DNA from: Hoeflea sp. 108
GTDB taxonomy: Bacteria > Pseudomonadota > Alphaproteobacteria > Rhizobiales > Rhizobiaceae
Direction of reading: 5' to 3'
DNA: 64,000 bases
Assembly (NCBI RefSeq): GCF_000372965.1
Contig: NZ_KB890024.1
Location: 2,296,839 to 2,360,838 of the forward strand
In this document: one piece after another, positions 26,220 to 37,553 of the stretch
Layout of the letters: each line of letters opens with the position of its first letter
How positions within the stretch are numbered: position 1 is the first letter of the stretch
Notes under the pieces: model-generated
Told to the model about the DNA's origin: nothing
Database searches by the model: none
What the model saw: only the letters and a program-made list of their open reading frames with translations
Program-made: the position numbers and the translations under genes

Positions 26220-26546
26220 ATGTCTTTCAAGAGCAAGCTGATTTCGGGTCTGGTCGCAGCCACAGTCGTGACCGTCGGCCTCGTCGCTACAGTCCAGCAG
26301 TCGTCCGCCAGTGGCCTCACCAGGGCCGAGGCTGCTGCCCTTGCCGGCGCAGGTGGCTTCATCGCCGGCGCCATCATCGCCGGAGGCACCCGTCCGGCGC
26401 CCGCCTACGAAGTCTACGACGCCTACTATCCCGCGGATCCCTACGACGCGCATGTCCAGCGCTGCTTTGCCCGCTACCGCAGCTACGATCCGCGCACCGA
26501 TACCTATGTTGGCTTCGATGGCCGGCTGCGCTACTGCCGCCTGTAG
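26220..26546 (+). CDS. BA14K family protein
   Basis: 108-aa exported protein of the Brucella 14-kDa immunoreactive antigen family. A signal peptide (residues 1-30, ISGLVAATVVTVGLVATVQQ, cleavage near SSAS-G) and a Gly/Ala-rich transmembrane-like stretch (GGFIAGAIIAGG) precede the family motif HVQRCFARYRSYDPRTDTYV, which continues to a G-rich C-terminal RYCRL with two cysteines. Family members in Brucella and rhizobia affect surface structure and lectin-like binding; role here is inferred. Start ATG at 26220 follows an AGGAGAG site. It is convergent with the IclR gene, separated by a strong hairpin. Confidence 0.9.
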   Translation: MSFKSKLISGLVAATVVTVGLVATVQQSSASGLTRAEAAALAGAGGFIAGAIIAGGTRPAPAYEVYDAYYPADPYDAHVQRCFARYRSYDPRTDTYVGFDGRLRYCRL

Positions 26547-26570
26547 CAGGTAACCGTCCGACGCTGGCCA

Positions 26571-26602
26571 GGCCGGGGAGGCTGCTTGCCTCCCCGGCCA
26601 CT
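26571..26602. terminator. Hairpin between BA14K gene and iclR gene
   Basis: A perfect 12-bp stem, GGCCGGGGAGGC with GCCTCCCCGGCC (26571-26582, 26588-26599), loop TGCTT. The following plus-strand bases are ACTCTATTTG, a weak T tract; it may act for both convergent genes. Confidence 0.65.
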
Positions 26603-27430
26603 CTATTTGTGGCCGTCGGCGGAGCCGCCGATCATGCGGGTCAGTTCGGCCGCAGCCGAGCGCACCAGCGGCCCGATCTGCAGAACCTTTTCCGGGGTCA
26701 CGCGCACAGTCGGTCCGGAAACCGAAACGCCACCGATGGGTTCGCCGAATTCGTTGAACACAGCTGCCGCCACACAACGCATGCCGGGATAGCGCTCCTC
26801 GTCGTCGACCGACCAGCCGCGCTCGCGGATATGTTCGAGGTCGCGGGCAAGCGACGCCGGCTCCGACAACGTCCGCTCGGTATAGGCATCGAGCCCGGCC
26901 TTTCGCACAATGGCGTTCACCCGGTCGCGGTCGAGATGGGCGAGTACGGCCTTGCCGATGCCCGAGGCATGGAACGGGCTTTTGGTGCCCGGCCGGAAAA
27001 AGGCGCGGATCGCCTGATGCGTTTCCACCTGGCTGACGAACACCACGCAATCGTCCTCGGCGACACCGAGATTGGCTGTCTCGCCAGTCTTCTCCATCAG
27101 TTCCTGCATGACCGCGCGGGCACGGTCGACCAGTTTGCGTCGGCGCAGGAAGGCCGATCCCATGCGGTAGGTCTCGACGCCGATCGACCAAAGCTGCGCA
27201 TCGCTGTCGAACTCGACCATGCCGTGGTTCTGCAGCGTCGTCAGCATACGGTAAGCGGTCGACGCCGCGAGCTCCGAGGCTGCCGCGATCTCACTCAGCG
27301 AAAGTCCGTCGCCATGCGCGACGATGGCGAGGATGCGCAGCGCCCTGTCGAGCGACTGCACCGAACCTGCATCAGGGGCGGGCTGGAAGGCGCGCGGCCT
27401 GCCGCGCTGGCGCTTTTCGGTCGTTGCCAT
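26603..27430 (-). CDS. IclR family regulator of the glyoxylate (gcl) operon
   Basis: 275-aa repressor or activator. An IclR winged helix-turn-helix lies at about 22-85 (SVQSLDRALRILAIVAHGDG, LSEIAAASELAASTAYRMLT) and the GAF-like effector domain at about 95-265 (RPGTKSPFHASGIGKAVLAH, PGMRCVAAAVFNEFGEPIGG). The N-terminal KRQRGRPRA stretch is a basic AT-hook-like tail. It is divergent from gcl-hyi-glxR, the arrangement of AllR/GclR-like regulators that sense glyoxylate or allantoin breakdown products. Palindromes in the AT-rich region between them are likely operators. The ligand is inferred only from context. Confidence 0.9.
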   Translation of the reverse strand: MATTEKRQRGRPRAFQPAPDAGSVQSLDRALRILAIVAHGDGLSLSEIAAASELAASTAYRMLTTLQNHGMVEFDSDAQLWSIGVETYRMGSAFLRRRKLVDRARAVMQELMEKTGETANLGVAEDDCVVFVSQVETHQAIRAFFRPGTKSPFHASGIGKAVLAHLDRDRVNAIVRKAGLDAYTERTLSEPASLARDLEHIRERGWSVDDEERYPGMRCVAAAVFNEFGEPIGGVSVSGPTVRVTPEKVLQIGPLVRSAAAELTRMIGGSADGHK

Positions 27431-27631
27431 GGTTTTCCCATTCGTCGTTCGTAAAAAACTTTTTCATCCAAATTTGGAAGACACGCAACGAAAAATGAAA
27501 AGCCTCGTAAAATCAACGAGAAATGATGTTTTTCAAAAAATGAAAAAGTATTCTGAAAAAATTGCAAAATAGGCAATGCGGTGACACCATCCAGTCACGT
27601 TCAAACATGACGACCGATGGAGGTGTACGAA
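27431..27631. promoter_or_regulatory. iclR-gcl divergent control region with three inverted repeats
   Basis: This 201-base region is far more AT-rich than its neighbours. It contains CCAAATTTGG (27468-27477, perfect), CTCGT-7-ACGAG (27504-27520, perfect) and TTTTTCA-5-TGAAAAA (27529-27547, perfect). Any could be the IclR operator for gcl; the third is closest to the gcl start. Confidence 0.65.
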
Positions 27632-29413
<1,782 letters not shown>

Positions 29414-29430
29414 TTTTTGAGGAAACAACA

Positions 29431-30228
29431 ATGCCCAAGTTTTCAGCCAATCTGTCGATGCTCTTTGGCGAGCACGACTTCCTCGATCGCTTCGATGCAG
29501 CGGCGCGTGCCGGCTTTGCGGCGGTCGAATACATCGCGCCTTACGATCATGCGCCTGACGTGATTGCCGCACGTCTCAAGAAGAACGGCCTGACCCAGGC
29601 GCTGTTCAACCTGCCGCCCGGCGACTGGGCGGCAGGCGAGCGCGGCATTGCCGTGCTGCCCGACCGGATCCACGAATTCCGCCAGGGTGTCGACAAGGCA
29701 ATCGCTTATGCGCAGGCTCTTGGCTGCACGCAGGTGAACTGCCTTGCCGGCATCGCCCCTCAGGGCGTGGATCGCGATGCCGTCGAAAACGTCTTCGTCG
29801 AGAATCTTCGTTTTGCTGCCGAGAAGCTCAAGGCTGCAGGCATCCGCCTGCTGATCGAGCCGATCAACGTAAGGGACATTCCCGGCTTCTTCCTGACCAA
29901 CACGAAGCAGGCGCTGGCGCTGATCGACAAGGTCGGTTCGGACAATCTCTACCTGCAATACGACATCTACCACATGCAGATCATGGAGGGGGATCTCGCC
30001 CGCACGATCGAGGCCAACCTCTCGCGCATCGCCCATGTGCAGTTGGCCGACAATCCCGGTCGCCACGAGCCGGGCACAGGCGAGATCAACTACCCGTTCC
30101 TCTACGAGCACCTCGACCGCATCGGCTACGCCGGCTGGGTCGGCGCCGAATACAAGCCCAAGGCCGGCACGGTCGAAGGACTGGGATGGTTCTCCGGCTT
30201 TGCCCGCAAGGGCAGTGCGGCCGCCTGA
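29431..30228 (+). CDS. hyi: Hydroxypyruvate isomerase
   Basis: 265-aa TIM-barrel enzyme of the AP-endonuclease-2-like family converting hydroxypyruvate to tartronate semialdehyde. It begins MPKFSANLSMLFGEHDFLDR, the family N terminus, and carries LLIEPINVRDIPGFFL, LYLQYDIYHMQIMEGDLART and ADNPGRHEPGTGEINYPFLY with metal ligands Glu, Asp/His and Glu. Start at 29431, 17 bases after the gcl stop, has a GAGGAAA site. The position between gcl and glxR supports the assignment over other sugar isomerases. The metabolic role here may be to recover hydroxypyruvate for the same product pool. Confidence 0.95.
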   Translation: MPKFSANLSMLFGEHDFLDRFDAAARAGFAAVEYIAPYDHAPDVIAARLKKNGLTQALFNLPPGDWAAGERGIAVLPDRIHEFRQGVDKAIAYAQALGCTQVNCLAGIAPQGVDRDAVENVFVENLRFAAEKLKAAGIRLLIEPINVRDIPGFFLTNTKQALALIDKVGSDNLYLQYDIYHMQIMEGDLARTIEANLSRIAHVQLADNPGRHEPGTGEINYPFLYEHLDRIGYAGWVGAEYKPKAGTVEGLGWFSGFARKGSAAA

Positions 30229-30251
30229 CCAGCATTTGAAGGACAAAGAAA

Positions 30252-31166
30252 ATGGAAAAGATCGGATTTGTCGGCCTTGGCATCATGGGCGCCCCGATGG
30301 CGGGGCATCTGTTGGATGCGGGCTTTGAAGTCTATGCCAGCGACCATCGCGGCGCGCTGCCGGACGCGCTCGTCGCCAAGGGCCTGAAGAAGGTCACAGG
30401 TCACCGCGCGCTTGCCGAAGCCTCGGACATCGTCATCACCATGGTGCCCGACACACCGCAGGTGGCCGATGTTCTGTTCGGCGAAAACAGCATTGCGTCA
30501 GGCCTCTCCAAGGGCAAGCTCGTCATCGACATGAGCTCGATCTCGCCGATCGAGACCAAGGAGTTTGCCAAGAAGATCAACGAACTCGGCTGCGACTATC
30601 TCGATGCGCCGGTTTCGGGCGGCGAGGTCGGCGCCAAGGCGGCGTCGCTCACCATCATGGTCGGCGGCACCGACAAGGCGTTCGAGCGCGCCCGCCCGGT
30701 ATTCGAAAAGATGGGCAAGAACATCACGCTGGTTGGACCCAACGGCGTCGGCCAGACCACCAAGGTCGCCAACCAGATCGTCGTCGCGCTGACCATCGAG
30801 GCCGTTGCCGAAGCGCTTGTGTTCGCCTCCAAGGCAGGCGCCGACCCGGCCAAGGTGCGTCAGGCGCTGATGGGCGGACTTGCCGCCTCGCGTATTCTCG
30901 AGGTGCATGGCGAGCGCATGGTCAAGCGCACCTTTGCGCCCGGCTTCCGCATCGAGTTGCATCAGAAGGACCTCAACCTCGCACTGCAGGGCGCCAAGGC
31001 GCTCGGCGTCTCGCTGCCCAACACGTCGATGACGCAGGAGCTGTTCAACTCCTGCGCGGCCAATGGCGGGGCAAAGGAAGATCACTCGGCGCTGGTGCGG
31101 GCGCTGGAGCGCATGGCCAATTTCGAGGTCGGCTCGGGCGACGCAGCCAACAGCGAAGCAGCATAG
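30252..31166 (+). CDS. glxR: 2-hydroxy-3-oxopropionate reductase (tartronate semialdehyde reductase)
   Basis: 304-aa NAD(P)-dependent beta-hydroxyacid dehydrogenase that reduces tartronate semialdehyde to D-glycerate. The Rossmann motif GLGIMGAPMAGHLL is at residues 7-20, the substrate segment DAPVSGGEVGAKAASLTIMV at about 117-136, and the catalytic lysine region GQTTKVANQIVVALTIEAV at about 168-186. It has a GAAGGA site before ATG 30252 and follows hyi by 23 bases. With gcl and hyi it completes glyoxylate to glycerate; a glycerate kinase usually follows but is absent here. GarR-type reductases are alternatives of the same activity. Confidence 0.95.
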   Translation: MEKIGFVGLGIMGAPMAGHLLDAGFEVYASDHRGALPDALVAKGLKKVTGHRALAEASDIVITMVPDTPQVADVLFGENSIASGLSKGKLVIDMSSISPIETKEFAKKINELGCDYLDAPVSGGEVGAKAASLTIMVGGTDKAFERARPVFEKMGKNITLVGPNGVGQTTKVANQIVVALTIEAVAEALVFASKAGADPAKVRQALMGGLAASRILEVHGERMVKRTFAPGFRIELHQKDLNLALQGAKALGVSLPNTSMTQELFNSCAANGGAKEDHSALVRALERMANFEVGSGDAANSEAA

Positions 31167-31276
31167 GCAGGGAAGGGCGCGGCGGAAGTTCCCAACGCCG
31201 CATCTTTTTCATCACTGTCGATGAACGGGTCCCTGCGCGTCGCAGCGGGCCCGTTCAGCGTTGCGGCTTCGTGGCG

Positions 31277-32149
31277 CTATTTCTTGCCGAGCATTTTCCA
31301 GCTCGCCCCGGCATCGCCGGAAACGACGATGGCGCGGGTGCAGGTGACAGCCACCATGCGCAGCGGCTTCTGCTGGTCTATCGCCAGATGCAGGATGTAG
31401 CCGGCAGGATCGGGGCCGTCGGCTACTTTCTCGAATGTCGGCGACGATTCGTTTGCCTTGAGCAGCCCGCGACCCGGCACATAGGCGAGGATCGTGCCGT
31501 CGGCAGCCAGGTCGATTGTCGTGACCGGCACATCTGCCATCAGCGGCTGCCAGCTCTTTGCGGCATCGCGGCTCACCAGCAGACCTTCTTCTGTCGCGGC
31601 ATAGACCGTATCGGGGTTTGCAGGCGACACGGCGAGGTCGATCAGCTTGGCCGGGCCGTCGCCGGCGACTGCCCAGCTCTTACCGCCGTCGCGGCTGGTC
31701 TGGATCGCTCCATACGAGCCATAGAGCACGTCGGGATTGGACGGGCTGACCGCCAGCTGGTGAAAATCGACCGGCCCATCGACGCCGGTCGCGATCTGCT
31801 CCCAGCTCTTTCCCGAATCGGTGGACTTGATGAAGCCGAGATTGCCGCCAGCCTGCGGATGGCCGCTGGCGAACATGATCGTCGCGTCAGAGGGATGCGG
31901 CACAAAGCCCATGAAGTCGTCGCGGCTGTCGGAAACCGGCGTCACCGTGCCGTCGGGTGCAGCCTTCATCAGTCCGTGGTGGGTGGCGACCAGGACATTA
32001 GGCGGGGCGGCGCGGTCAAAGGCCAGCCCATGAATATGCGTCTTGCCGGCGAGATCCGCGATGCTGATTCCCTGCGCGGATGCGGGTGTGGCCGAGCCGA
32101 GCGCGAGGACGGCTGACAGGACAGCAAAAACTCTGGGGCGGCAGACCAT
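31277..32149 (-). CDS. BNR-repeat (sialidase-like/F510_1955-type) secreted protein
   Basis: 290-aa exported protein with a signal peptide (residues 1-25, RVFAVLSAVLALGSATPASA). The mature protein is a beta-propeller with Asp-box (BNR) repeats: STDSGKSWEQIAT, SRDGGKSWAVAG, SRDAAKSWQPLM and SGDAGASWKML. The family is often annotated as a glycosylhydrolase, but no catalytic residues can be assigned, and many such propellers are binding or sensing proteins. I use the start at 32149 because GGAG lies seven bases upstream; an ATG seven codons earlier is possible. It is a single gene, convergent with glxR. Function is unknown. Confidence 0.75.
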   Translation of the reverse strand: MVCRPRVFAVLSAVLALGSATPASAQGISIADLAGKTHIHGLAFDRAAPPNVLVATHHGLMKAAPDGTVTPVSDSRDDFMGFVPHPSDATIMFASGHPQAGGNLGFIKSTDSGKSWEQIATGVDGPVDFHQLAVSPSNPDVLYGSYGAIQTSRDGGKSWAVAGDGPAKLIDLAVSPANPDTVYAATEEGLLVSRDAAKSWQPLMADVPVTTIDLAADGTILAYVPGRGLLKANESSPTFEKVADGPDPAGYILHLAIDQQKPLRMVAVTCTRAIVVSGDAGASWKMLGKK

Positions 32150-32232
32150 GGCGAAACTCCGTTGCGCCATGGAAATTACGGCTTCCGCCAGGTGGAAGGT
32201 CAAGCCTACCCGGTGAGTGAAGATGCCGCGGC

Positions 32233-33081
32233 TTACCGCAGCCAAAGGCGCGCCGCATAGAGCGACACGGCAGCCGCATTGGACACATTCAGCGAACGGA
32301 TCGCCCCCGGCATGTCGAGGCGCGCCAGCGACGTCACGGTCTCGCGCGTCTTCTGCCGCAGGCCCTTGCCTTCCGCGCCCAGAACCAACGCCACCTTCTT
32401 TGCGGAGAAGGTCTTTTCCAGTTCCGCCGGGCCGTCCGAATCGAGGCCGATGGTCTGGAAGCCCGCCTCGTGCAGCTGGCCAAGCGCGTCGGCAAGGTTG
32501 CGCACTTCGATCAGGTCGATGTGCTCGAGTGCACCCGAAGCCGACTTGGCGAGCACGCCGGTCTCATGCGGACTGTGACGTTGCGTGGTGATCAATGCGC
32601 CAGCGCCGAAAGCCACAGCCGAGCGCATGATGGCGCCGACATTATGCGGGTCTGTGACCTGGTCAAGCACCAGCACGAGCGGCGAATCGCCGAGTGCCGA
32701 CAGTGCCTTGGGCTTCAGCGGTTCTGCCTCGATCAACACGCCCTGATGGACGGCTTCCGAGCCGGTGATCTTGTCGATGTCCCTGGGTTCGACCATTTCC
32801 GCCGCAAAGGGCAGGGCGCCGATGTCGGATATTTCGAGCCGTTCGGCGGCGTTGCGAGTCACCAGCATCCTGCTGATCTTGCGGCGCGGATTGTCGAGCG
32901 CTGCGCGCACCGTGTGCAGGCCGTAGAGGCGCACGAGGCCGTCAGCTGCAAGTTCGCCCGGAGGGACCGGCCGCTTGGGCCTGAATTCGGGGGCGCCGCC
33001 AGCCTTCTGGTCGCGAAAAGTGCGACGCAGCTTGGCGTAATGGGTGTCCTTGGGCGTGCCGGGCTTTTTTGTATCGTTCAT
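32233..33081 (-). CDS. rlmB: 23S rRNA (guanosine-2'-O-)-methyltransferase RlmB
   Basis: 282-aa SPOUT/TrmH-family methyltransferase that methylates a guanosine in 23S rRNA helix 90-93. An N-terminal basic extension (residues 1-45) leads to the substrate-binding domain (LYGLHTVRAALDNPRRKISR). The knotted SAM domain has LVLVLDQVTDPHNVGAIMRS, VALVLGAEGKGLRQKTRE and the C-terminal knot IRSLNVSNAAAVSLYAARLW. These are RlmB/TrmH signatures; the N-terminal domain favours RlmB. It precedes the tRNA-tuf region on the opposite strand, close to other translation genes. Confidence 0.92.
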   Translation of the reverse strand: MNDTKKPGTPKDTHYAKLRRTFRDQKAGGAPEFRPKRPVPPGELAADGLVRLYGLHTVRAALDNPRRKISRMLVTRNAAERLEISDIGALPFAAEMVEPRDIDKITGSEAVHQGVLIEAEPLKPKALSALGDSPLVLVLDQVTDPHNVGAIMRSAVAFGAGALITTQRHSPHETGVLAKSASGALEHIDLIEVRNLADALGQLHEAGFQTIGLDSDGPAELEKTFSAKKVALVLGAEGKGLRQKTRETVTSLARLDMPGAIRSLNVSNAAAVSLYAARLWLR

Positions 33082-33169
33082 GGTCTCGCTATAGCCGCCG
33101 CGCTGCGCTTTGGATACGGCCGGTTAGTCGGCGCTGTGAATATTCCGCATGAAAACGCACGCTGTCCGG

Positions 33170-33198
33170 TTGACAGGCCAAATCCTTGTCGCCATAAG
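33170..33198 (+). promoter_or_regulatory. Promoter for tRNA-Tyr/tRNA-Gly/tuf
   Basis: TTGACA at 33170-33175, a 17-base spacer, and CATAAG at 33193-33198, about 80 bases before tRNA-Tyr. The near-consensus -35 and correct spacing suit a strong stable-RNA promoter. Confidence 0.7.
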
Positions 33199-33277
33199 CC
33201 CACGCAGATTTCGGGGCAGGGCGCTTCGCTAGGAACCGGGATCTGGAATGCCTCGTCGCATGGCTCCGGCAGCAGTT

Positions 33278-33362
33278 GGAGGAGTGCCCGAGTGGTTAAA
33301 GGGGACGGACTGTAAATCCGTTAGCTCAGCTTACGTTGGTTCGAATCCAACCTCCTCCACCA
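33278..33362 (+). tRNA. tRNA-Tyr (anticodon GTA)
   Basis: An 85-base class II tRNA with a long variable arm (TTAGCTCAGCTTACG region) and encoded CCA. The anticodon loop CTGTAAA gives GTA for tyrosine; acceptor GGAGGAG pairs with CTCCTCC. Confidence 0.96.
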
Positions 33363-33486
33363 CTGCCGGCCGCGAGCCACAGAGTGCATGGCCCCGAAAG
33401 CTCATCTTTCGGAAAAGTCCATGCGCCGAAGCGAGGTGGATACCAGAGCGTCCTTCGCTCCTGAACAGGCGCGTGGCGCTCGGGAT

Positions 33487-33560
33487 GCGGGTATAGCTCA
33501 ATGGTAGAGCAGCAGCCTTCCAAGCTGAATACGCGGGTTCGATTCCCGCTACCCGCTCCA
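33487..33560 (+). tRNA. tRNA-Gly (anticodon TCC)
   Basis: A 74-base cloverleaf with CCA encoded, acceptor GCGGGTA/TACCCGC, anticodon loop CTTCCAA (anticodon TCC, reads GGA). It lies between tRNA-Tyr and tuf, the order seen in E. coli tyrU-glyT-tufB. Confidence 0.96.
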
Positions 33561-33755
33561 GGCGTTCGCCAGGCGCGGGATGCCTTTCAATTACACTTGC
33601 TTGTCCCTATATGTGCAACCTGCACTGAAAGAGCGACGTCGCTTTTTGGCCCAGACAGCCCGTTTGGCCAAAAGGTGCTTGTCTTTTTCGGGCTTTATCG
33701 CTAATCGCCCCGCATCCGACCGGAACCAAGGTCCCGATGCTCAAGGAAAGAGACA
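33561..33755 (+). promoter_or_regulatory. tuf leader between tRNA-Gly and tuf
   Basis: This 195-base leader holds a stem TTTTGGCC/GGCCAAAA (33644-33651 with 33666-33673) followed at 33681 by GTCTTTTTCG, which resembles a weak attenuator, and a possible -10 CTATAT at 33607-33612 with a poor -35. It fits processing after tRNA-Gly with the tuf message read on. Confidence 0.45.
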
Positions 33756-34931
<1,176 letters not shown>

Positions 34932-34958
34932 TCGGCGCTTTCAGCGTCGAATGCATCA

Positions 34959-34990
34959 AGGGCGGCCTTCGGGCCGCCCTTTTTGTTTTT
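34959..34990 (+). terminator. Terminator after first tuf
   Basis: AGGGCGGCC/GGCCGCCCT stem (34959-34967, 34972-34980), loop TTCG, followed by TTTTTGTTTTT: a textbook intrinsic terminator. Confidence 0.95.
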
Positions 34991-35066
34991 GGAGCCGGCA
35001 CGTTGCAAGTCTTCGATCCCGCATTACTATCGCTCTACGTGACATCGGGTGGATCGTGGGGGCTCC

Positions 35067-36677
35067 ATGGGGCAGGACTTGCGCGAGATCTGGCGGGGGA
35101 TCGTCCTTACTTGCATGCTCGCAATCGCCTTCGCGCTACAATCAGCTGCGTCGGCGCAGGCGGCCAAGAGCAAGCCCGCCGAGGACGACATGGGGCCGCC
35201 GATGCGCTTTGTTGTCGTGCGCAGCTCTTCTCCGGGGTGCGAGCCCTTTTGTCCGGAATGGATTTCGGCTGAAGGCGCGATCGTGCGTGCGACGCCCGGC
35301 GAACTCAAGAAATTCCTCAAGAAGCTCGGCGACAAGCGGCTGCCTGTGATCGTCACCTCGCCAGGCGGCCATGTCGAGGCGGCCTGGGAGCTGGGCCGAA
35401 TCCTGCGGGCGCGCAAGCTCGACATCGGCGTGGGACTTACGCGTTTTGTCGAATGTGCGCCCGGCCAGAACTGCAAGCTCGACCCGGCCAGGAAGGGAAT
35501 CTATTCCGGCGCCCTGTACTCGGCCGGCGCCTACTGCGCCTCGGCCTGCTCGATGATGTTTGCGGGCGGCGTTCGCAGGCATGTCGGCCAATGGGCCTAT
35601 ATGGGCGTCCATCAGGTGACGTCTTACGTGACCCAGCAGAAGATCACCTATCGCGAGACCTATCGGATCGTGAAGGGCAAGAAGAAGACCGTCAGCCGCA
35701 AGGTCGTCGGCCGCAAGAACGTCGGCAGTTACACCACGACCAAGATGGGCAAGGCCTTCACGGCGAAGATGCTGGCCTACTACAAGGAGATGGGCGTGAA
35801 GGAGGCCATGTACGAGGCGGGGCAGAGTACGCCTGCTGCCGAGATGCGTCAGCTCGCGCCTGTCGAGATGCTCAACATGAACCTCATAACCAGCCTCGAT
35901 GCCACTGATGTGCTGGTAAGCATCGAGAACTGCAAGGGCGCTGCACCCGCCGCAAACTGCATTCTGGCGCCGGGTGCCAAGATGCCGCCGTCAGCATATC
36001 CGAAGGCACTTGTGCCGGAGGGAGAAGCAATGTGGTTCGCCGTCGTGCGCTCGAGTGAAGCCGGTTGCGAACCAGGCTGCCCTGAGTGGATTTCGGCCGA
36101 AGGGCCAATTGATGCCGAGGCTGCGGTTCGCCTTCAGGCAATGCTGGCCGCGCTCGGCGATCGCAAGTTACCCTTGGTCGTCTCGACAGCTGGAGGCGAC
36201 ATGACCGCTACGATGGAAATGGGGCGCCTCATTCGCAAGAGCGGCCTGGACGTTGCCATCGGCAGTACCTTCTTCGTCGGCTGCAAGCCACGTGACAAGG
36301 ATTGTACGGGTAGGGGGGCAGAAGGCACGCCTTACTTCGGGAATGCCACCTCGGGCGGGGGCGAATGCATCGGCAGCTGCGTGCTGATCCTTTCAGCTGG
36401 ACGGGTGCGGCTCGCCGGAAACGGCGTCCTGCTGGGCTGGGAAGATCTGGCAAGAAACAAGGCAGTAGCTTCCTATGTCGATCAGATGGGCATGGATGCT
36501 GAGCTTGCAAGAGTGCGCCCGACACGCGAGCTGGACGACTACTGGCAGTTCCGTCTGATCCAAGCCAAGCTTTTGAGCCAGGGTGGCTCGGTCGATGTGG
36601 TGGTTGATGGTGAGATTTGCACACGGCTGCCAATGCCCGGAAACTGCCGCATGGCCGGCAGTGCGTTTTCCCAGTAG
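35067..36677 (+). CDS. Tandem ClpP-like periplasmic protein (one intact, one degenerate site)
   Basis: 536-aa exported protein with a signal peptide (residues 11-33, GIVLTCMLAIAFALQSAASA). It consists of two copies of one module. Copy 1 (about 47-280) has FVVVRSSSPGCEPFCPEWIS, SPGGHVEAAWELGRIL (GG at 100-101), CASACSMMFAGG with a Ser at 159, and MGVHQV with His182; these recall the ClpP/S49-like Gly-Gly, Ser and His elements, as in COG3904-type periplasmic proteins. Copy 2 (about 322-536) repeats the opening (FAVVRSSEAGCEPGCPEWIS) and STAGGDMTATMEMG, keeps Ser437 in ECIGSCVL, but has Trp458 (LLGWEDL) where His182 stood. The catalytic Asp is not evident in either. I start at 35067 ATG; a GTG at 35049 is also in frame. 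Family assignment and catalysis are inferred; no substrate is known. Confidence 0.7.
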   Translation: MGQDLREIWRGIVLTCMLAIAFALQSAASAQAAKSKPAEDDMGPPMRFVVVRSSSPGCEPFCPEWISAEGAIVRATPGELKKFLKKLGDKRLPVIVTSPGGHVEAAWELGRILRARKLDIGVGLTRFVECAPGQNCKLDPARKGIYSGALYSAGAYCASACSMMFAGGVRRHVGQWAYMGVHQVTSYVTQQKITYRETYRIVKGKKKTVSRKVVGRKNVGSYTTTKMGKAFTAKMLAYYKEMGVKEAMYEAGQSTPAAEMRQLAPVEMLNMNLITSLDATDVLVSIENCKGAAPAANCILAPGAKMPPSAYPKALVPEGEAMWFAVVRSSEAGCEPGCPEWISAEGPIDAEAAVRLQAMLAALGDRKLPLVVSTAGGDMTATMEMGRLIRKSGLDVAIGSTFFVGCKPRDKDCTGRGAEGTPYFGNATSGGGECIGSCVLILSAGRVRLAGNGVLLGWEDLARNKAVASYVDQMGMDAELARVRPTRELDDYWQFRLIQAKLLSQGGSVDVVVDGEICTRLPMPGNCRMAGSAFSQ

Positions 36678-36787
36678 CGACGGTGCGTACCTATCGTATC
36701 TCTGCCGGTAGCGACCTCAAAGGACCGAAATCTGAACCTTTTCGCGCCGCAATAGGACGGAAGATTGCGGGCAAGGAGGAGGGCATC

Positions 36788-37294
36788 ATGCTGATCGCAC
36801 ATTTGCCGGCTGGCTACATCATCGGCTCGGTCGCCCGGAGTGCTGCGCCCAAGGCGCCGGGGCTGATGCTTGCCGCCCTTGTCGGTAGCGTTGCTCCCGA
36901 CTTCGATACCGCCTGGTTCTGGTTCGTCGACGATGGTGGCGTCCATCACCGTACCTATCCGACGCATTGGCCGCTGTTTTGGGCTTTGATCGCTGTGCTG
37001 GTCGTCCCGTTTGTTGCGGTCGTGGCGCCGCGCTGGAGGGCTGCGGCTGCAATCTTCTTCCTTGCCGTACTGTCGCACATGATTCTCGATTCCGTGACCG
37101 CGCCGATGTTCTGGCTGATGCCGTTCGACGAGCGGGCGGTGGAACTCGTGCCCATTCCGGCTGCCTATCCGCACTGGATCCTGAGCTTCGTGCTGCATTG
37201 GACCTTTGCGCTGGAGCTTGCCATTTGCGCGCTAGCTGGACTGATAGCGGCGAAAGATTTCAGGCAGCGCAAGCTGCTTGAACGCGGTGCTTGA
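36788..37294 (+). CDS. Metal-dependent membrane-bound hydrolase (YdjM/LexA-binding-like)
   Basis: 168-aa integral membrane protein of the inner-membrane metal-dependent hydrolase family (DUF457/YdjM). Family metal-binding motif HLPAGYIIG at residues 5-13 and DTAWFWFVDDGGVHHRTYPT (Asp and His pairs), plus four hydrophobic helices, including ALIAVLVVPFVAVV, AAIFFLAVLSHMILDSVTAP (H and D again) and WILSFVLHWTFALELAICA. Substrate unknown. Start at 36788 has an ideal AAGGAGG site. It lies between the ClpP-like protein and tRNA-Trp, inside a segment where most relatives have tuf followed directly by tRNA-Trp and secE; the two genes may form an inserted pair. Confidence 0.8.
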   Translation: MLIAHLPAGYIIGSVARSAAPKAPGLMLAALVGSVAPDFDTAWFWFVDDGGVHHRTYPTHWPLFWALIAVLVVPFVAVVAPRWRAAAAIFFLAVLSHMILDSVTAPMFWLMPFDERAVELVPIPAAYPHWILSFVLHWTFALELAICALAGLIAAKDFRQRKLLERGA

Positions 37295-37477
37295 CCCAGT
37301 TGTGAAGGCGATGCTGCGGTGCGCAGGGCCCATGTGCGGACGGGGGCGGGGACTGCCATGTCAGGCAGCCTAGCGTCGTCGCGGTGAATGTTCACAACAA
37401 GCTGCAATCCACTCTTTACAGACGCCGTGGAAATCCTTAGGAAGCCGGTGCTGCGCAATTGATGCGCGGCGCAATGC

Positions 37478-37553
<76 letters not shown>

